DNA from: Cornus controversa
Taxonomy: Eukaryota > Streptophyta > Magnoliopsida > Cornales > Cornaceae
Length of the DNA: 64,000 nt
Direction of reading: 5' to 3'
Assembly (NCBI GenBank): GCA_026545225.1
Contig: CM048845.1
Span: forward strand, 87,199,033 to 87,263,032
Under the pieces are notes generated by a model. That model was given only the letters and a program-made list of their open reading frames with translations, ran no database searches and was not told where the DNA came from. Below, piece by piece: positions 34,689 to 46,480 of this stretch (position 1 is the stretch's first letter; every line of letters starts with the position of its first letter). Made by a program: the position numbers and the translations under genes.

Positions 34689-36270
34689 GACAATTCTGGT
34701 CATGGGCTCGTGAGCATTCTCAAACTTATGTTTAATATCATTCTAATTACATATGCTGTCCACGTGAGTTAAGCGTGGCAAGGTTTTGATCTTTGCACAA
34801 AGTACATGTTTTAGGTGAGGGGACATGATTTTGTGGTATAGAATGAAAATAAAGTAGAGGTGAGTTCTAGTCCTTGAATGTGTGATATTTTCTTTGTTAC
34901 TTAATAGTAACTCTTTTTTTAGTTGCAGTGCTATTTTATTTCTTTTAAAAATTAAAGATAAATGGTTCAAATCATTCAAAAATAGTGTCAAGATAAAATA
35001 AAATACATGTAATATGCTCTAAACAATGCCTAGCAAAAAGCCAAACTCATTAGTTAAAAGGGCTCTGAATCTGATCGGACTTGTTGTACTATAGTATAGT
35101 ACTACTGATGATAGGTAAAAAAAATCATACGTAATATGCTTTAAACAATATCTAAATTCAGCCCTATATGTTAAACAAAATGCCAAACTCATTAGTTAAA
35201 GGGTTTCTGTATCTGATTAGAGATGGTACTGATTACAGGTCAAACAAAAAACAAATTCATACATAATATGCTCTAAACAATATCTAAATACAGCCTTATA
35301 TGTTAAACAAAATGCGAATCTTATTATCGGAAGGGCTCTGAATGTGATTAGAGATGTTGTACTACAGTACTTATGATAGGAGCCTCGGGTGTGTATTTGC
35401 GCGTGAGTGTGTGTAATTTATATTTTGCAGTTTCAACTGACCCAATTGATACTTGCTAATTATCATCACTTTTAGATAATATAAAATAGAGTAAATTACA
35501 CATACTTCTCCTGCAAAAAGATTAAATAGCATAAATAATTTTTGTATTTTTAAAAATAACACTATACTCTTTAACAGTATTGTCCGATGGGTGAAATGGC
35601 AATTATATTCATGTACGGCCTATTATTTTTTAATTAAAAATTTTTGTTTTCTAAAATGACCAAACTATCCTCATTACATTAACGCACGCATTGATACCTT
35701 TACATCACATCATGTTTATTTTTTCAACTTTTGAACTTCTAATAGATGAACAATAAATTGACACGTGTAAGTATATCTTCCAACTTTTGAACTTCTAATA
35801 GATGAACAATAAACTGACACATGTAACTATATCTTCCATGAACACCAAAAATCTGCTGGACAAAAGATTTACTATTCACATTTTTATGGTGCAAATGGGT
35901 GAAATATAGTTTGACCATTCCTCTCCCATTCTCTGTGAGGCTAACACATCCATATTTTTCCATCCAACGGCTTAAAGAAACTCATCAGTGAATCCCCTAG
36001 TCGTTGGATTCTCATACACCCCACCCATCGCTTGGATTACTAACAAAGGCAAAATTGATCTACCAAAAATGCATGAAAATCAACCATTCATCGACTACTG
36101 TAAGGCACTCATATGCCAAACTCAGAAACGTCACATGATGAAAACAAATAATCTCATATAAAGAATTACAATTTCGCAGGCTCTTTATCTTCGTGACGGT
36201 CCAAAACCCCTCATTTTTTGTTTTCCACAATTAAACACTTATCAGTTCGTAGATCAAACACAACAAGATT
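34010..36270. repeat. AT-rich intergenic DNA with tandem duplications
   Basis: Three units of about 116-132 bp start at 35011, 35133 and 35265 (AATATGCT.TAAACAAT..GCCAAACTCATTAG) and end near 35380. Two 56-bp units lie at about 35724-35839 (CAACTTTTGAACTTCTAATA). A (CT)n tract is at 34660-34687. No gene is seen. Confidence 0.6.
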
Positions 36271-36276
36271 TTCTTG

Positions 36277-36319
<43 letters not shown>

Positions 36320-37000
36320 TCTAAGAAAAGAGAAAAATGCACTCGTTAAGCTTCAAGATTTTTGCGAATTTCAATGCAGGGACCACAAGGTCTAGGCCTA
36401 GTCGATTGTGAGGCCTGTACAAGGAGACAATGGTTGAATTGCAACGGTTTGGGAAAGACGAGTAGGATCGTTGCTTATTTGTCGAAGAAGTAGTGATAGT
36501 GGTGGTGATGGTGCGAAGAGCCAGAGTCCGAGTTCCTTTCTTTCTCATTGCCAAACCTATGCTATGTTGAAGCAACAAATGGAAGTTGCTGCCAAATATG
36601 AGGAAATTGTTCCTTTTTTTTCTCTCTCTCTTGATCTATATGTATATGTTCAGGAAGTACATAATGTATGCAAGATTTTAGTGTGATACACAGCATAAGT
36701 AAGCTGATGATAATAAAGTGTTAGAGCTACCTGAGAGAGATGAGAAGTTCTGTAGTGAATGAGAAAGAGTTGTAACGAGGCAGGTTATGTATAAATTAAG
36801 GCAAAATTGTTCACAAATAATGTCAATGAAAGGTATTTTAATCTTTTCATACATTTTAAGAATATTTTTGAATTTTCAAATAAAAAATACTATGACATTA
36901 ACAATTTTTGTACTCTTAATGCTGACAGAAAAGATTAATATTACAAAAAGTACACTAACAGAAGAAGTCAATACTACGAAAAAATATACTAACAGAAAAG
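36271..37000 (+). other. Exon-like patch of uncertain origin
   Basis: A (GA)n tract (about 36281-36315) precedes a codon-like stretch (about 36440-36605) whose + translation ends SFLSHCQTYAMLKQQMEVAAK, faintly like the UVR-type motif of plant UvrB/UvrC-motif proteins. It has no proper start, and frames are interrupted. It could be a small gene relic or chance. Confidence 0.2.
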
Positions 37001-37739
37001 TACAGTGTTATTTTTTAAAATACAAAAAACGCCTCTATTAGTTCACCTATTTACATGGGAGGTTGTTATAATTTATCTTATAAAATATTTACAATATATA
37101 AGGCAGAACCATGCATCATACAATTGTTATTCGGTTGTTTTCACTGTTACGGTGTATATCATATATGAGACACGTGTTCGTGAACATGGATAAGTTTTTT
37201 TTTATTTTATTTTGTCAATATTGCATAATATATTTATTTTCTTATTGATAATATATTGCATAATTTATTTATGTATTTATTGCTGATATTTCTCTCTTTG
37301 ACTGTATCCCCTATATAATACATTATCCTTGTTTCTCTCACTACACATCAAATTCTGTCACAAAACAGATGTTTTAGATTTGAAAAGTAATACTTATCAT
37401 CACAAATATTTTTAGCAGCACCATTCAACTTAATTTCATCATATGGATTTAAAGTTACCTATTTAGATTAGGGCTAAATTACTCAGACTCTAGTAAGTTT
37501 ATGGAGAGTTTGTCTAGCTGTTGAACCTCCTAAAATTCAAATCCAACTAAACACAAGAATAAAATTTAAATAAAACAGGGTAAACTAAAGTAATCTTTTC
37601 ATTAGAGAATGGTAAATATGAAAATTTTTACAACTGAATATTTAAAATATTTACAAAGTTAGTTACAAGAATATATTCTAGATATATCTAGACAGTATCT
37701 TGTTACAAGAAAACATTTTAAATATATATGGATATTACT
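37001..37739. other. AT-rich spacer
   Basis: AT-rich DNA. Part of 36780-37040 resembles 34300-34480 and 35480-35580 (AAAATTGTTCAC..; ATACTATGACAT..), a low-copy local repeat. No gene is seen. Confidence 0.35.
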
Positions 37740-37747
37740 AGCATATC

Positions 37748-38296
37748 TAGAAGTGCACAAAAAATTCGTTAATCCGCGAATCCGATCCGATCCGGATAAA
37801 TCCAATCCAATCCGTTAACTAATGGATTGGTCGCGGATTAAAAAATTAGAATCCGTTAGACACGGATCGGATTACGGATTGAAGGGTCAAAAATTCGATC
37901 CGATCCGCAATCCAATCCGTGGCAATCCGTGGCTACATATATATATATAATTAGTAATTATATGTATAATAATAAAATATGTTATATACTTATATGGGTA
38001 AACCTAAAAACTCAATATATATTATATTTGTTTATTTAACAATTGTGTTCATTTGAGGTGTGAATTAAAAAGTGTTAGTGAATTTTTTTCTTGGAATTTT
38101 TGAAATAAACAAAAGAAAATTCAAATAGGAGTACAGGGTCAATCCGCAAATCCGATCCGATCCGATCCGTTCAATCACGGATCGGATTAACAAATTGCCA
38201 CGGATCGGATCAGATTAGATTTTCGCCAATCCGTAATCCGCGGATCGGATTAGAATTATGAATAATCCGATCCGATTCGATCCGTGGTCACCCCTA
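37748..38296. mobile_element. hAT-type MITE rich in ATCCGATCC motifs
   Basis: The 549-bp element has ends TAGAAGTG and, inverted, TAGGGGTG. It is flanked by a perfect 8-bp duplication AGCATATC (37740-37747 and 38297-38304), the hAT hallmark. Both arms are packed with AATCCGATCCGATCC-type repeats pointing at each other around an AT-rich centre. There is no coding capacity. Confidence 0.85.
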
Positions 38297-38304
38297 AGCA
38301 TATC

Positions 38305-39993
38305 TAGATAATATCTGGTTGTTAGATACTAACATGTAAATGACCCGTAAAATACAGTACAAAAAAATATATGTATTTGCATACGTACAAGAATAATATG
38401 TTCTCTCCTGGTAAAAAATGTTAAAAAATTCGGCATAAAAAACGAAGTCAATAAAATAAGAATATGAGTTATATTCGGTTATAATACCTACTGTAGTTAT
38501 AAATTCATGCCACAAAGAGAAGCTTATATATATATATGTGTGTGTGTGTGTGTATGCGTGTGTGTGTGTGTGGTATATTTAACATATCATTTGCCATATC
38601 AACAATATGAACTTTTTATAAAAGTATGAAATCTTTGATTAAGACTACTTGCACTAAATCATTGAAAGATCCGTACGGCTTTAGCACTTCTCCGACAATT
38701 TCAGAAGTCATTCCATCACAAGCAACCACTCAAACTCATCACCATGCAATGTGAATGTTCGCAGAAATTAAAATTTATAATTATATATATGCAACTATAG
38801 AGAGAGAAAGTGGAACCTCGGCGGTGAGAGTATAGAGGCAGTCTTCAGAGTACGTATATTGGCACCAATGCCTTGTGGTTGTAGTTTGTTCATGCCTATA
38901 TCAATCTAAAAAGACGTTAATTTCAAAGAAAAAATTGAGTTTACTAATTAGTATCCAAATTCTGCTTAGCTAATCGATTCCAATATTGAATTTTATTCCA
39001 CTTTCAAATTTCAAATCAGACCTAATAATGATTTCAATGGATAATAGTATCAAGAAAAAGTCAACTATTGATTATTATTATGTCCTGTAATATCATTTTT
39101 ATTCATCCCATTTTTATTATGTTGCTGATTTTTTGTTAGTTTAGTGTTATGTTTGGGAGCATTCAATCCTAGTCTTAAAATACTTTCTTTTAATTTTAAA
39201 ACATCCATTCTATGCTTTCAAATGCAATATAGCCTTAATATAACATTATTCATTTTTATTCGAGACCCTTTTGGAGAAGTAACAAATAAGCAAGCAAGGT
39301 GGGATGTAGTAAATCATGTGCAATAATGGTCTTCTTGTTGCAATGAGATCCATCTAATGTAAAAAAAAAATTGACTTTACAACAAGTGGTTTCAAATTAA
39401 TGAAAAACACACTGTCACATGTCCACTCTCCAGCAAAGTGTACTAAACACTTGTAAAAATTTTCGTATTCATTTGAAAAGTCGAAGACTATCAATTGAAT
39501 AGTTGATAGATTTACACATTTGAACACAAAATTTAATTGTTTTTTTGATAGAGCATGACAAATCGTTTAATCATTCAAACATATAATTGGATCACTCACA
39601 TGTGTGACCAGTGCCGTCTCACACATTTAAGTGATCCGAGCCATCCCATTCTTCGACCATGAGCCAAACTTAGTGAGTTGAAGGGCTACTTCTCATTAGA
39701 GTTCTACTATAGTATTAATGATAGGTTTACTTTTATTCTTGGTAGTCACATTGAGGACAATGATGAATCACAGGTGGACACGTGTAAAATGCCATGATCA
39801 AGTTGGACCAACCTACTGATTAAGTACAGACCCAAAATCATGGTACAAAAGTTAAAGTCTCTAGCTTCTTGTCTCTAACAACTGAGTGGTCATTTTTTAA
39901 TTTCCAATTTTAGGATTCCAATAATGTGCTTCGACATTTGATAATTTGGTAAATCGTTGAATTTTTTTGTCGTGCTTGATGTATATAATATTG
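38305..39993. other. Intergenic DNA, no gene recognised
   Basis: A (TG)n tract lies at about 38537-38572. About 38640-38880 is less AT-rich and exon-like on the - strand, but no frame longer than about 30 codons matches a family I know. The rest is AT-rich. Confidence 0.35.
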
Positions 39994-39995
39994 TA

Positions 39996-40269
39996 CTCTT
40001 TCCGTCTCAAAATTTGTGAAGATATTTAAAAATCTAACTTTTTATGGTGGAATTAATTTTTATAATAATAATGAATGAATTTACACATTAATTCTTATTT
40101 AAAAATTAGTATTATTATTATATGGTAGAGTTAACTATTAAGATAGTGAAGTTTGAAATGGGTAGTTTAGGAATCATATAAAAGATAGTATATCTATTTT
40201 GATAAATAAATATGTATTTTGAAACATTTTAAAATAGAATACTCGACTAAAATTATGAGACGGAGAGAA
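39996..40269. mobile_element. Stowaway-type MITE (Tc1/mariner)
   Basis: The ends CTCTTTCCGTCTCAAAATTT and, inverted, TTCTCTCCGTCTCATAATTT are the Stowaway consensus type. TA dinucleotides flank it at 39994-39995 and 40270-40271. Length 274 bp, non-coding. Confidence 0.88.
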
Positions 40270-40271
40270 TA

Positions 40272-40935
40272 TATGACAGCTGAAACAATTTAATGATCAG
40301 AGTCATCAGCATAGTAAATAGAGTAGGAAGCATGGATACACAACACGATTTAACATGATAAAGTATAACAATATGAATTAAAAGATATGGATACAATATG
40401 ATCCGGGAATATAAAAAATAAAAATATATGTTTTTATATATACAAAATATTTATATATTCATAGATAAATTTAAATAATAGTTATTTATGTTATATGTAT
40501 TGTTATTAACATTTTTTATTATGTTGCATAATTTACACGAATATATTTTGTATTAAATTATGATATATATTTTAATAATTTTTTTTTTTTAAAATTTAAA
40601 TTTTTTCTTAACAACTATACTATGATACTATTGTGTTTAAGAAGCTTGATTTTTCTTTATCTTCTTCATCCATTTCATTTTAATAATGCTCATTAGATAT
40701 TTCAAAGAACAAAAAGAAAATAATAATAATAAAAATAAATAAATAAGAGTGAGAATGTTTTGAAGATAAAAGCATGCACATTGGGTATTTTTATAAGAAT
40801 TAAATAGATTTTGAGTAAACTACATTGTAGAAGTCCAACGCTGGACAAGTTATCAGACCGTTTAAATTGATTTAGAGTACGCTAAAATGTCGAAGGACTT
40901 CTTAAAAAAAATAATTTTCAGGAACTCTAAAAACT
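40272..40935. other. AT-rich spacer
   Basis: Low-complexity AT-rich DNA. No gene or element end is recognised. Confidence 0.4.
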
Positions 40936-40953
40936 GTAAATGTTGTAAAAGTA

Positions 40954-41002
<49 letters not shown>

Positions 41003-44000
41003 ATATGTGTATATATATATATGGCAGAGTGTATAACAGTAAGAGAGAAGAAGATTGAGAGAGTAAAGAGAATGAGAGAGTAGAGATCCGAGAGAGAGAA
41101 AGAGAGAGAGAGAGAGAGCTTTCTTTTGTTTCAAAACTGAACCCCACATTCTGTACATTACATGCCATATATATAGGCATATTGGAGATATTATTTGAAG
41201 GGATATTTGTTTTGATAGATAGGAATGTCTTAATGAGGGGTACGTGGGATGAACTCATTTGTAACACTCCCCCTTGGGTTCATGACATTATAAAGAGAAC
41301 AAGATTTTTGTGAACCTGAAAAATGGTATTGCATATACAAGAACTGCCTCATTAAAACCTTGTCAGAAAAACCCAGTGGGATAAAACCTGATTGAAGGAA
41401 AAAGAGTACAGTATGCTAATACCTTTTCAAACAAATTCTCCCCCTCATCAGCATGGAAAATCTTTGAGCTGCCGCATCCCAATATTGTGAACCAATTTCT
41501 TGAATGTCGTGGTAGGCAGAGCTTTAGTGAACAGGTCTGCCAAATTATCACACGAACGAAATTGCTGGACATCAATATCACCATTCTTCTGAAACTCGTG
41601 AGTATAAAAGAATTTTGGTGAGATGTGCTTGGTTCTGTCTCCTTTGATATAGCCTCCTTTGATTTGAGCAAGACATGCAGCATTATCTTCATATAATATC
41701 GTTGGGATATTATTTATTGAGGAGAGTCCACAGTTTTCTCGAATATGCTGTATCATTGATCTTAGTCAGACACACTCTCGGCTCGCTTCATGAATTGTGA
41801 GTATTTCAGAATGATTTGAAGAGGTTACTGTCATTGTCTGTTTCATGGATCTCCATGATATAGCAGTGTCACCACAAGTAAATACATATCCTGTTTGTGA
41901 TCGAGCTTTATGTGGATCAGAGAGATAACCTGCATCTGCATATCCAACTAACTGAGATTGTGATTTATTTGAATAAAACAATCCCATATCAGTGGTCCCA
42001 CGAAGATATCTCATTATATGCTTGACACCATTCCAATGTCTGCGGGTTGGTGCAGAACTGTACCGTGCCAGTAAGTTGACTGAAAAAGCGATGTCCGGTC
42101 GTGTGCAATTTGTAAGGTACATCAGTGCACCAATAGCACTCAGATATGGAATTTCTGGACCAAGCAATTCTTCATTATCTTCTCGAGGACGAAATGGATC
42201 TTTCTTCACATCAAGCGATCGGACGACCATTGGAGAACTTAATGGATGAGCTTTATCCATATAAAATCGTCTAAGAACTTTTTTTGTATATGTTGACTGA
42301 TGGATAATAATTTCGCTTGGTAAATGCTCAATTTGTAATCTGAGGCAAAATCTCGTTTTCCAAGCTCTTTCATTTTGAATTCTTTCTTTAAATAATCAGC
42401 AGTCGCGGTGAGCTCATCAGGAGTTCCCACAAGGTTTAAATCATCAACATATACTGCTATAATTGCAAATCCAGATCCTGATTTTTTAATGAAAATGCAT
42501 GGGTAGATTGGATTATTTACATATCCTTCTTTGATTAAGTACTCGCTAAGGTAATTGTACCACATGCATCCAGACTGCTTTAATCCGTACAACGATCGTT
42601 GTAACTTGATTGAATACATCGACTGTGGTTTTGAAGCGATTACTTCAGGCATTTAAAATCCTTTAGGGATTTTCATATAAATATCACTATCAAGTGATCC
42701 ATATAAATATGTTGTAACCACGTCCATTAGATGCATATTCAGCCTTTCTGTGACTGCCAAATTAATCAGGAATCGGAATGTAATTGCATCCATTACTGGA
42801 GAATATGTCTCCTCATAATCAATACCAGACCTTTGTGAGAAACCTTGTGCCACTAAGCGGGCTTTGTATCTCATAATTTCATTTTTCTCATTTCTTTTCT
42901 ATACAAATACCCATTTGTACCCTACAGGCTTAACACTTTCAGGTGTCTGGATTATCGATCCAAATACTTCACGTTTTGCCAGTGAAGTTAATTCTGCCTG
43001 TATTGCCTCTTTCCATTTTGGCCAATCACTTCTACGTCGACATTCGTCAACGTATTGAGGTTCTGGATCCTCATTATCCCTTGCAATATCAAGAGCAACT
43101 GCAAAAGAGAATATGTTGTCGACAAGAACATCATTTCTATTCCATCTCTTTGCATAATTTATTGAGATCTCATCATTTTCAGGTACAACTACCTCTTTTT
43201 GTGCCTCATCAAGGGCTATCATTTCTTCAGGGGCTATTATTGCTCCCTTTGTAAGTATGGCATCCTCAGGAGTACCATTTTCTTTATCTACTTTCTCTTG
43301 TACTTTCCTCTTTCGAAGAACAGTATCTTTTGCACCAATGGGTCTCCCACGCTTTAGGCGTGTTTTAAATGCATCTGCTGCAATACTTATAGATTGTCTA
43401 ACATAGACATCTATTCGTGCTGGGAAATTGGCAGCAGGGATATGAGATTGTATCACTTTACTTGTATCAGTAAATGCATCTGGCAATTGATTTGCAATAT
43501 TTTGCAAATGAATTACTTTTTTACTTCAAGTTCTCTTTGACTTGTAAGGGGATCAAAATGTGATAATGCCGTAGCATTCCAAGTGATCTCATGTTGTTGT
43601 TCAGGCTATGTCATTTCTCCCCCTAATGGTGGGAATATCACCTCATCAAAATGACAATCAGCAAATCTTGCTTTAAACAAATCTCCTGTCATAGGTTCAA
43701 GATATCTAATGATAGATGGAGAGTCAAAACCTACATAAATTCCAAGTCTACGTTGAGGGCCCATTTTTGTTCGTTGTGGTGGTGCAATAGGCACAAAGAC
43801 AGAACAACCAAAAACTCGTAAATGAGAGATATTTGGTTGTTGACCAACCATAAGTTGTAGAGGTGAAAAACTATGGTAAGCAGTTGGTCTAATACGAACT
43901 ATTGATGCTGCATGCAATATGGCATGTCCCCAAGTTGACATAGGGAGTTTTGTTTTCATAAGTAATGGTCTGGCAATCAATTGAAGACGTTTTATAAAAG

Positions 44001-46480
44001 ACTCTGCTAGACCATTTTGAGTATGAGTGTATGCAACAGGGTGTTCAACATCAGTGCCAATAGACATACAATAGTCATTGAACGTTTTAAATGTAAATTC
44101 TCCGGCATTATCAAGACGAATTGCCTTGATTGGATAATCCGGGAATTGTGCTCTTAAACGAATTGTTTGGGCCAAAAGTCTAGCAAATGCTACATTTCAA
44201 GTAGAAAGTAAACAGACATGGGACCATCTAGTTGAGGCATCAATTAAAACCATAAAATAACGAAAAGGTCCACATGATGGGTGAATAGGTCCACATATAT
44301 CTCCGTGGACCCTTTGTAAGAAATCAGGGGATTCAACAATAACTTTTGAAGGAGATGGCCTCACAATCAACTTTCCTTGTGAGCATGCAGTGCATGTATA
44401 ATCACTTGTTAAAAGAATTTTCTGATTCTTTAATGGATGCCCATTTGAATTTTCAATAATTTGGCGCATCATTGTTGACCCAGGATGACCAAGGCGATTA
44501 TGCCATAATATAAAATTCTTTGGGTTATAGCACTTCTGGTGCATCACTACATGTGATTCAACTGCTCTTATTTTCATAAAATATAACCCAGAAGAGAAAG
44601 TAGGGAGTTTTTCTAAAACATGCTTCCGGCATGAAATAGTTGATGTAATGCATAGATATTCCATACTCCCTTTACTTATTGTCTCAATATGATATCCGTT
44701 ATGACGTATATCTTTAAAACTCACCAGATTTCTCTTGGATCTGGCTGAGTAGAGAGCATTATCAATATGCAATTGTGTTCCATATGGTAACACAATATTA
44801 GCCCTTCCAGAACCATCAATCAGGTCTATGGAACCTGATATGGTATTAACATTAGCTTCAGCTAATGTTATATGGGAAAAATATTTTCTATCTCTCAGGA
44901 TAGTATGTGTCGTGGCACTGTCTACCAAACATATATCTTCATCATTTATCTTGGATGTGGGCAATGCATTGATCAAATCCATTTTCTAAAAAGAAACAAC
45001 CTTTATTACATTAATAAAAGTGTAATTACAAACAAAACTGGAAAATAACACACTTATAAAAACCAAAAGAAACGATATTTAATTTATGTGGACATTTCCA
45101 TCATTAGTCCACTGATTTATTTATTTCAGGGAGGTCTTCATAGAAATCTGAAATATCGAGATGATTGATGGCTACCGGTTCATAATTTTCGATAGCATTT
45201 GTTTCAATCTCTTTTTCCTTCCCTTTTCCTTTGCTTGAAGCTTGATATAGCTCAACGAAATGTTTGGGCGCTCGGTAGGTCTCTGACCAATGCCCTTTCA
45301 TTCCACAACGAAAACAAGCATTTTCATATTGCTTGGAGGGTGCATTTGGCACACCTTTCAGCTTTTCTTGCTTGGCCCCACTTGCATTTCCTTCATGATA
45401 ATATGGTGTGAAGTTCCTGCTCGAAAACTCAATTGAAGGATAATCACCATAATTATTATTTTTGCCGCGGCCACGACCACGACCAAATCCACGACCACGT
45501 CCACGTCCACGACCGCGACCATTAAAAGATGCTGAATGTGCTTCAGTTAATGAAGCTGATCCGGTCGGGCGGGATATGTGATTTTCTAATAAGAGCTCAT
45601 TATTTTGTTCAGCTACTAATAAGCAAGATATCAACTCAGAATATCTTGTAAAATGTCTTTCTCGATACTGCTGCTGAAGGAGCAAGTTCGAGGGATGAAA
45701 TGTGGTAAATATTTTTTCTAACATATCCACATCATTTTTAGGCTCTCCACATAAATTCATTTGGGAGCTAATTCGGAATAGAGCTGAATTATATTCTATT
45801 ACCGATTTATAATCAGACAACTTTAGTTTTGACCAGTTGTCTCGAGCTCTTGGCAAGATTATAGTTCTCTGATGTTCGAACCTATCCTTCAAATTTTTCC
45901 ATAGTACGGACGGGTCTTTGATTGTAAGATACTCGGATTTTAAATCCTCATGTATATGGTGGCGAATGAAAATCATTGCCATTGCCCGCTCTTGCATTGA
46001 TGCTTTATTTTCTTCTTTAATCGTCTCTCTCAAATTTTTAGCATCTAAATGGATCTCAGTATCGAGAATCCATGATAGATAATTTCTGCCCGCAATATTA
46101 AGGGCAGTAAAGTCGAGCTTTGCTGTAGTAACCCTTGTGGACGGGTGTGAGTGGGCGGGTGCATAGACAGACACTGGGCTGAGCTACCACACTGACAGGG
46201 TACAAGGTGCTCAATCCCACATCGCCTGGGTGTGAAAAAGGGGATGTGCTTATATGTAGTATGTTCTCTTCAAATGGTACGAGGCCTTTTGGGGTAAACC
46301 CAATAGCAAAACCGTGTGGGCTCAGGACCAAAGCGGACAATATCATACCATGTGTTGGAGCGGGGTATTACAATTGGTATCAGAGCCTGAACCCAGCCGG
46401 AAGTAAGTGTGCCGACGAGGGCGTCGGGCCTCGTAGGGGAGTGGATTGTAGTAACCCTTGTGGACGGGTGTGAGTGGGCG

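Noticed and set aside
38640-38880. Exon-like patch on the - strand
   Set aside because: Frames are short and no family or splice structure could be recognised; kept only as a note under the spacer.
40862-41267. Open frames with Ile-Tyr and Ser-Leu repeats
   Set aside because: Products of (AT)n and (GA)n microsatellites in the copia LTR; the same frames recur in the right LTR.
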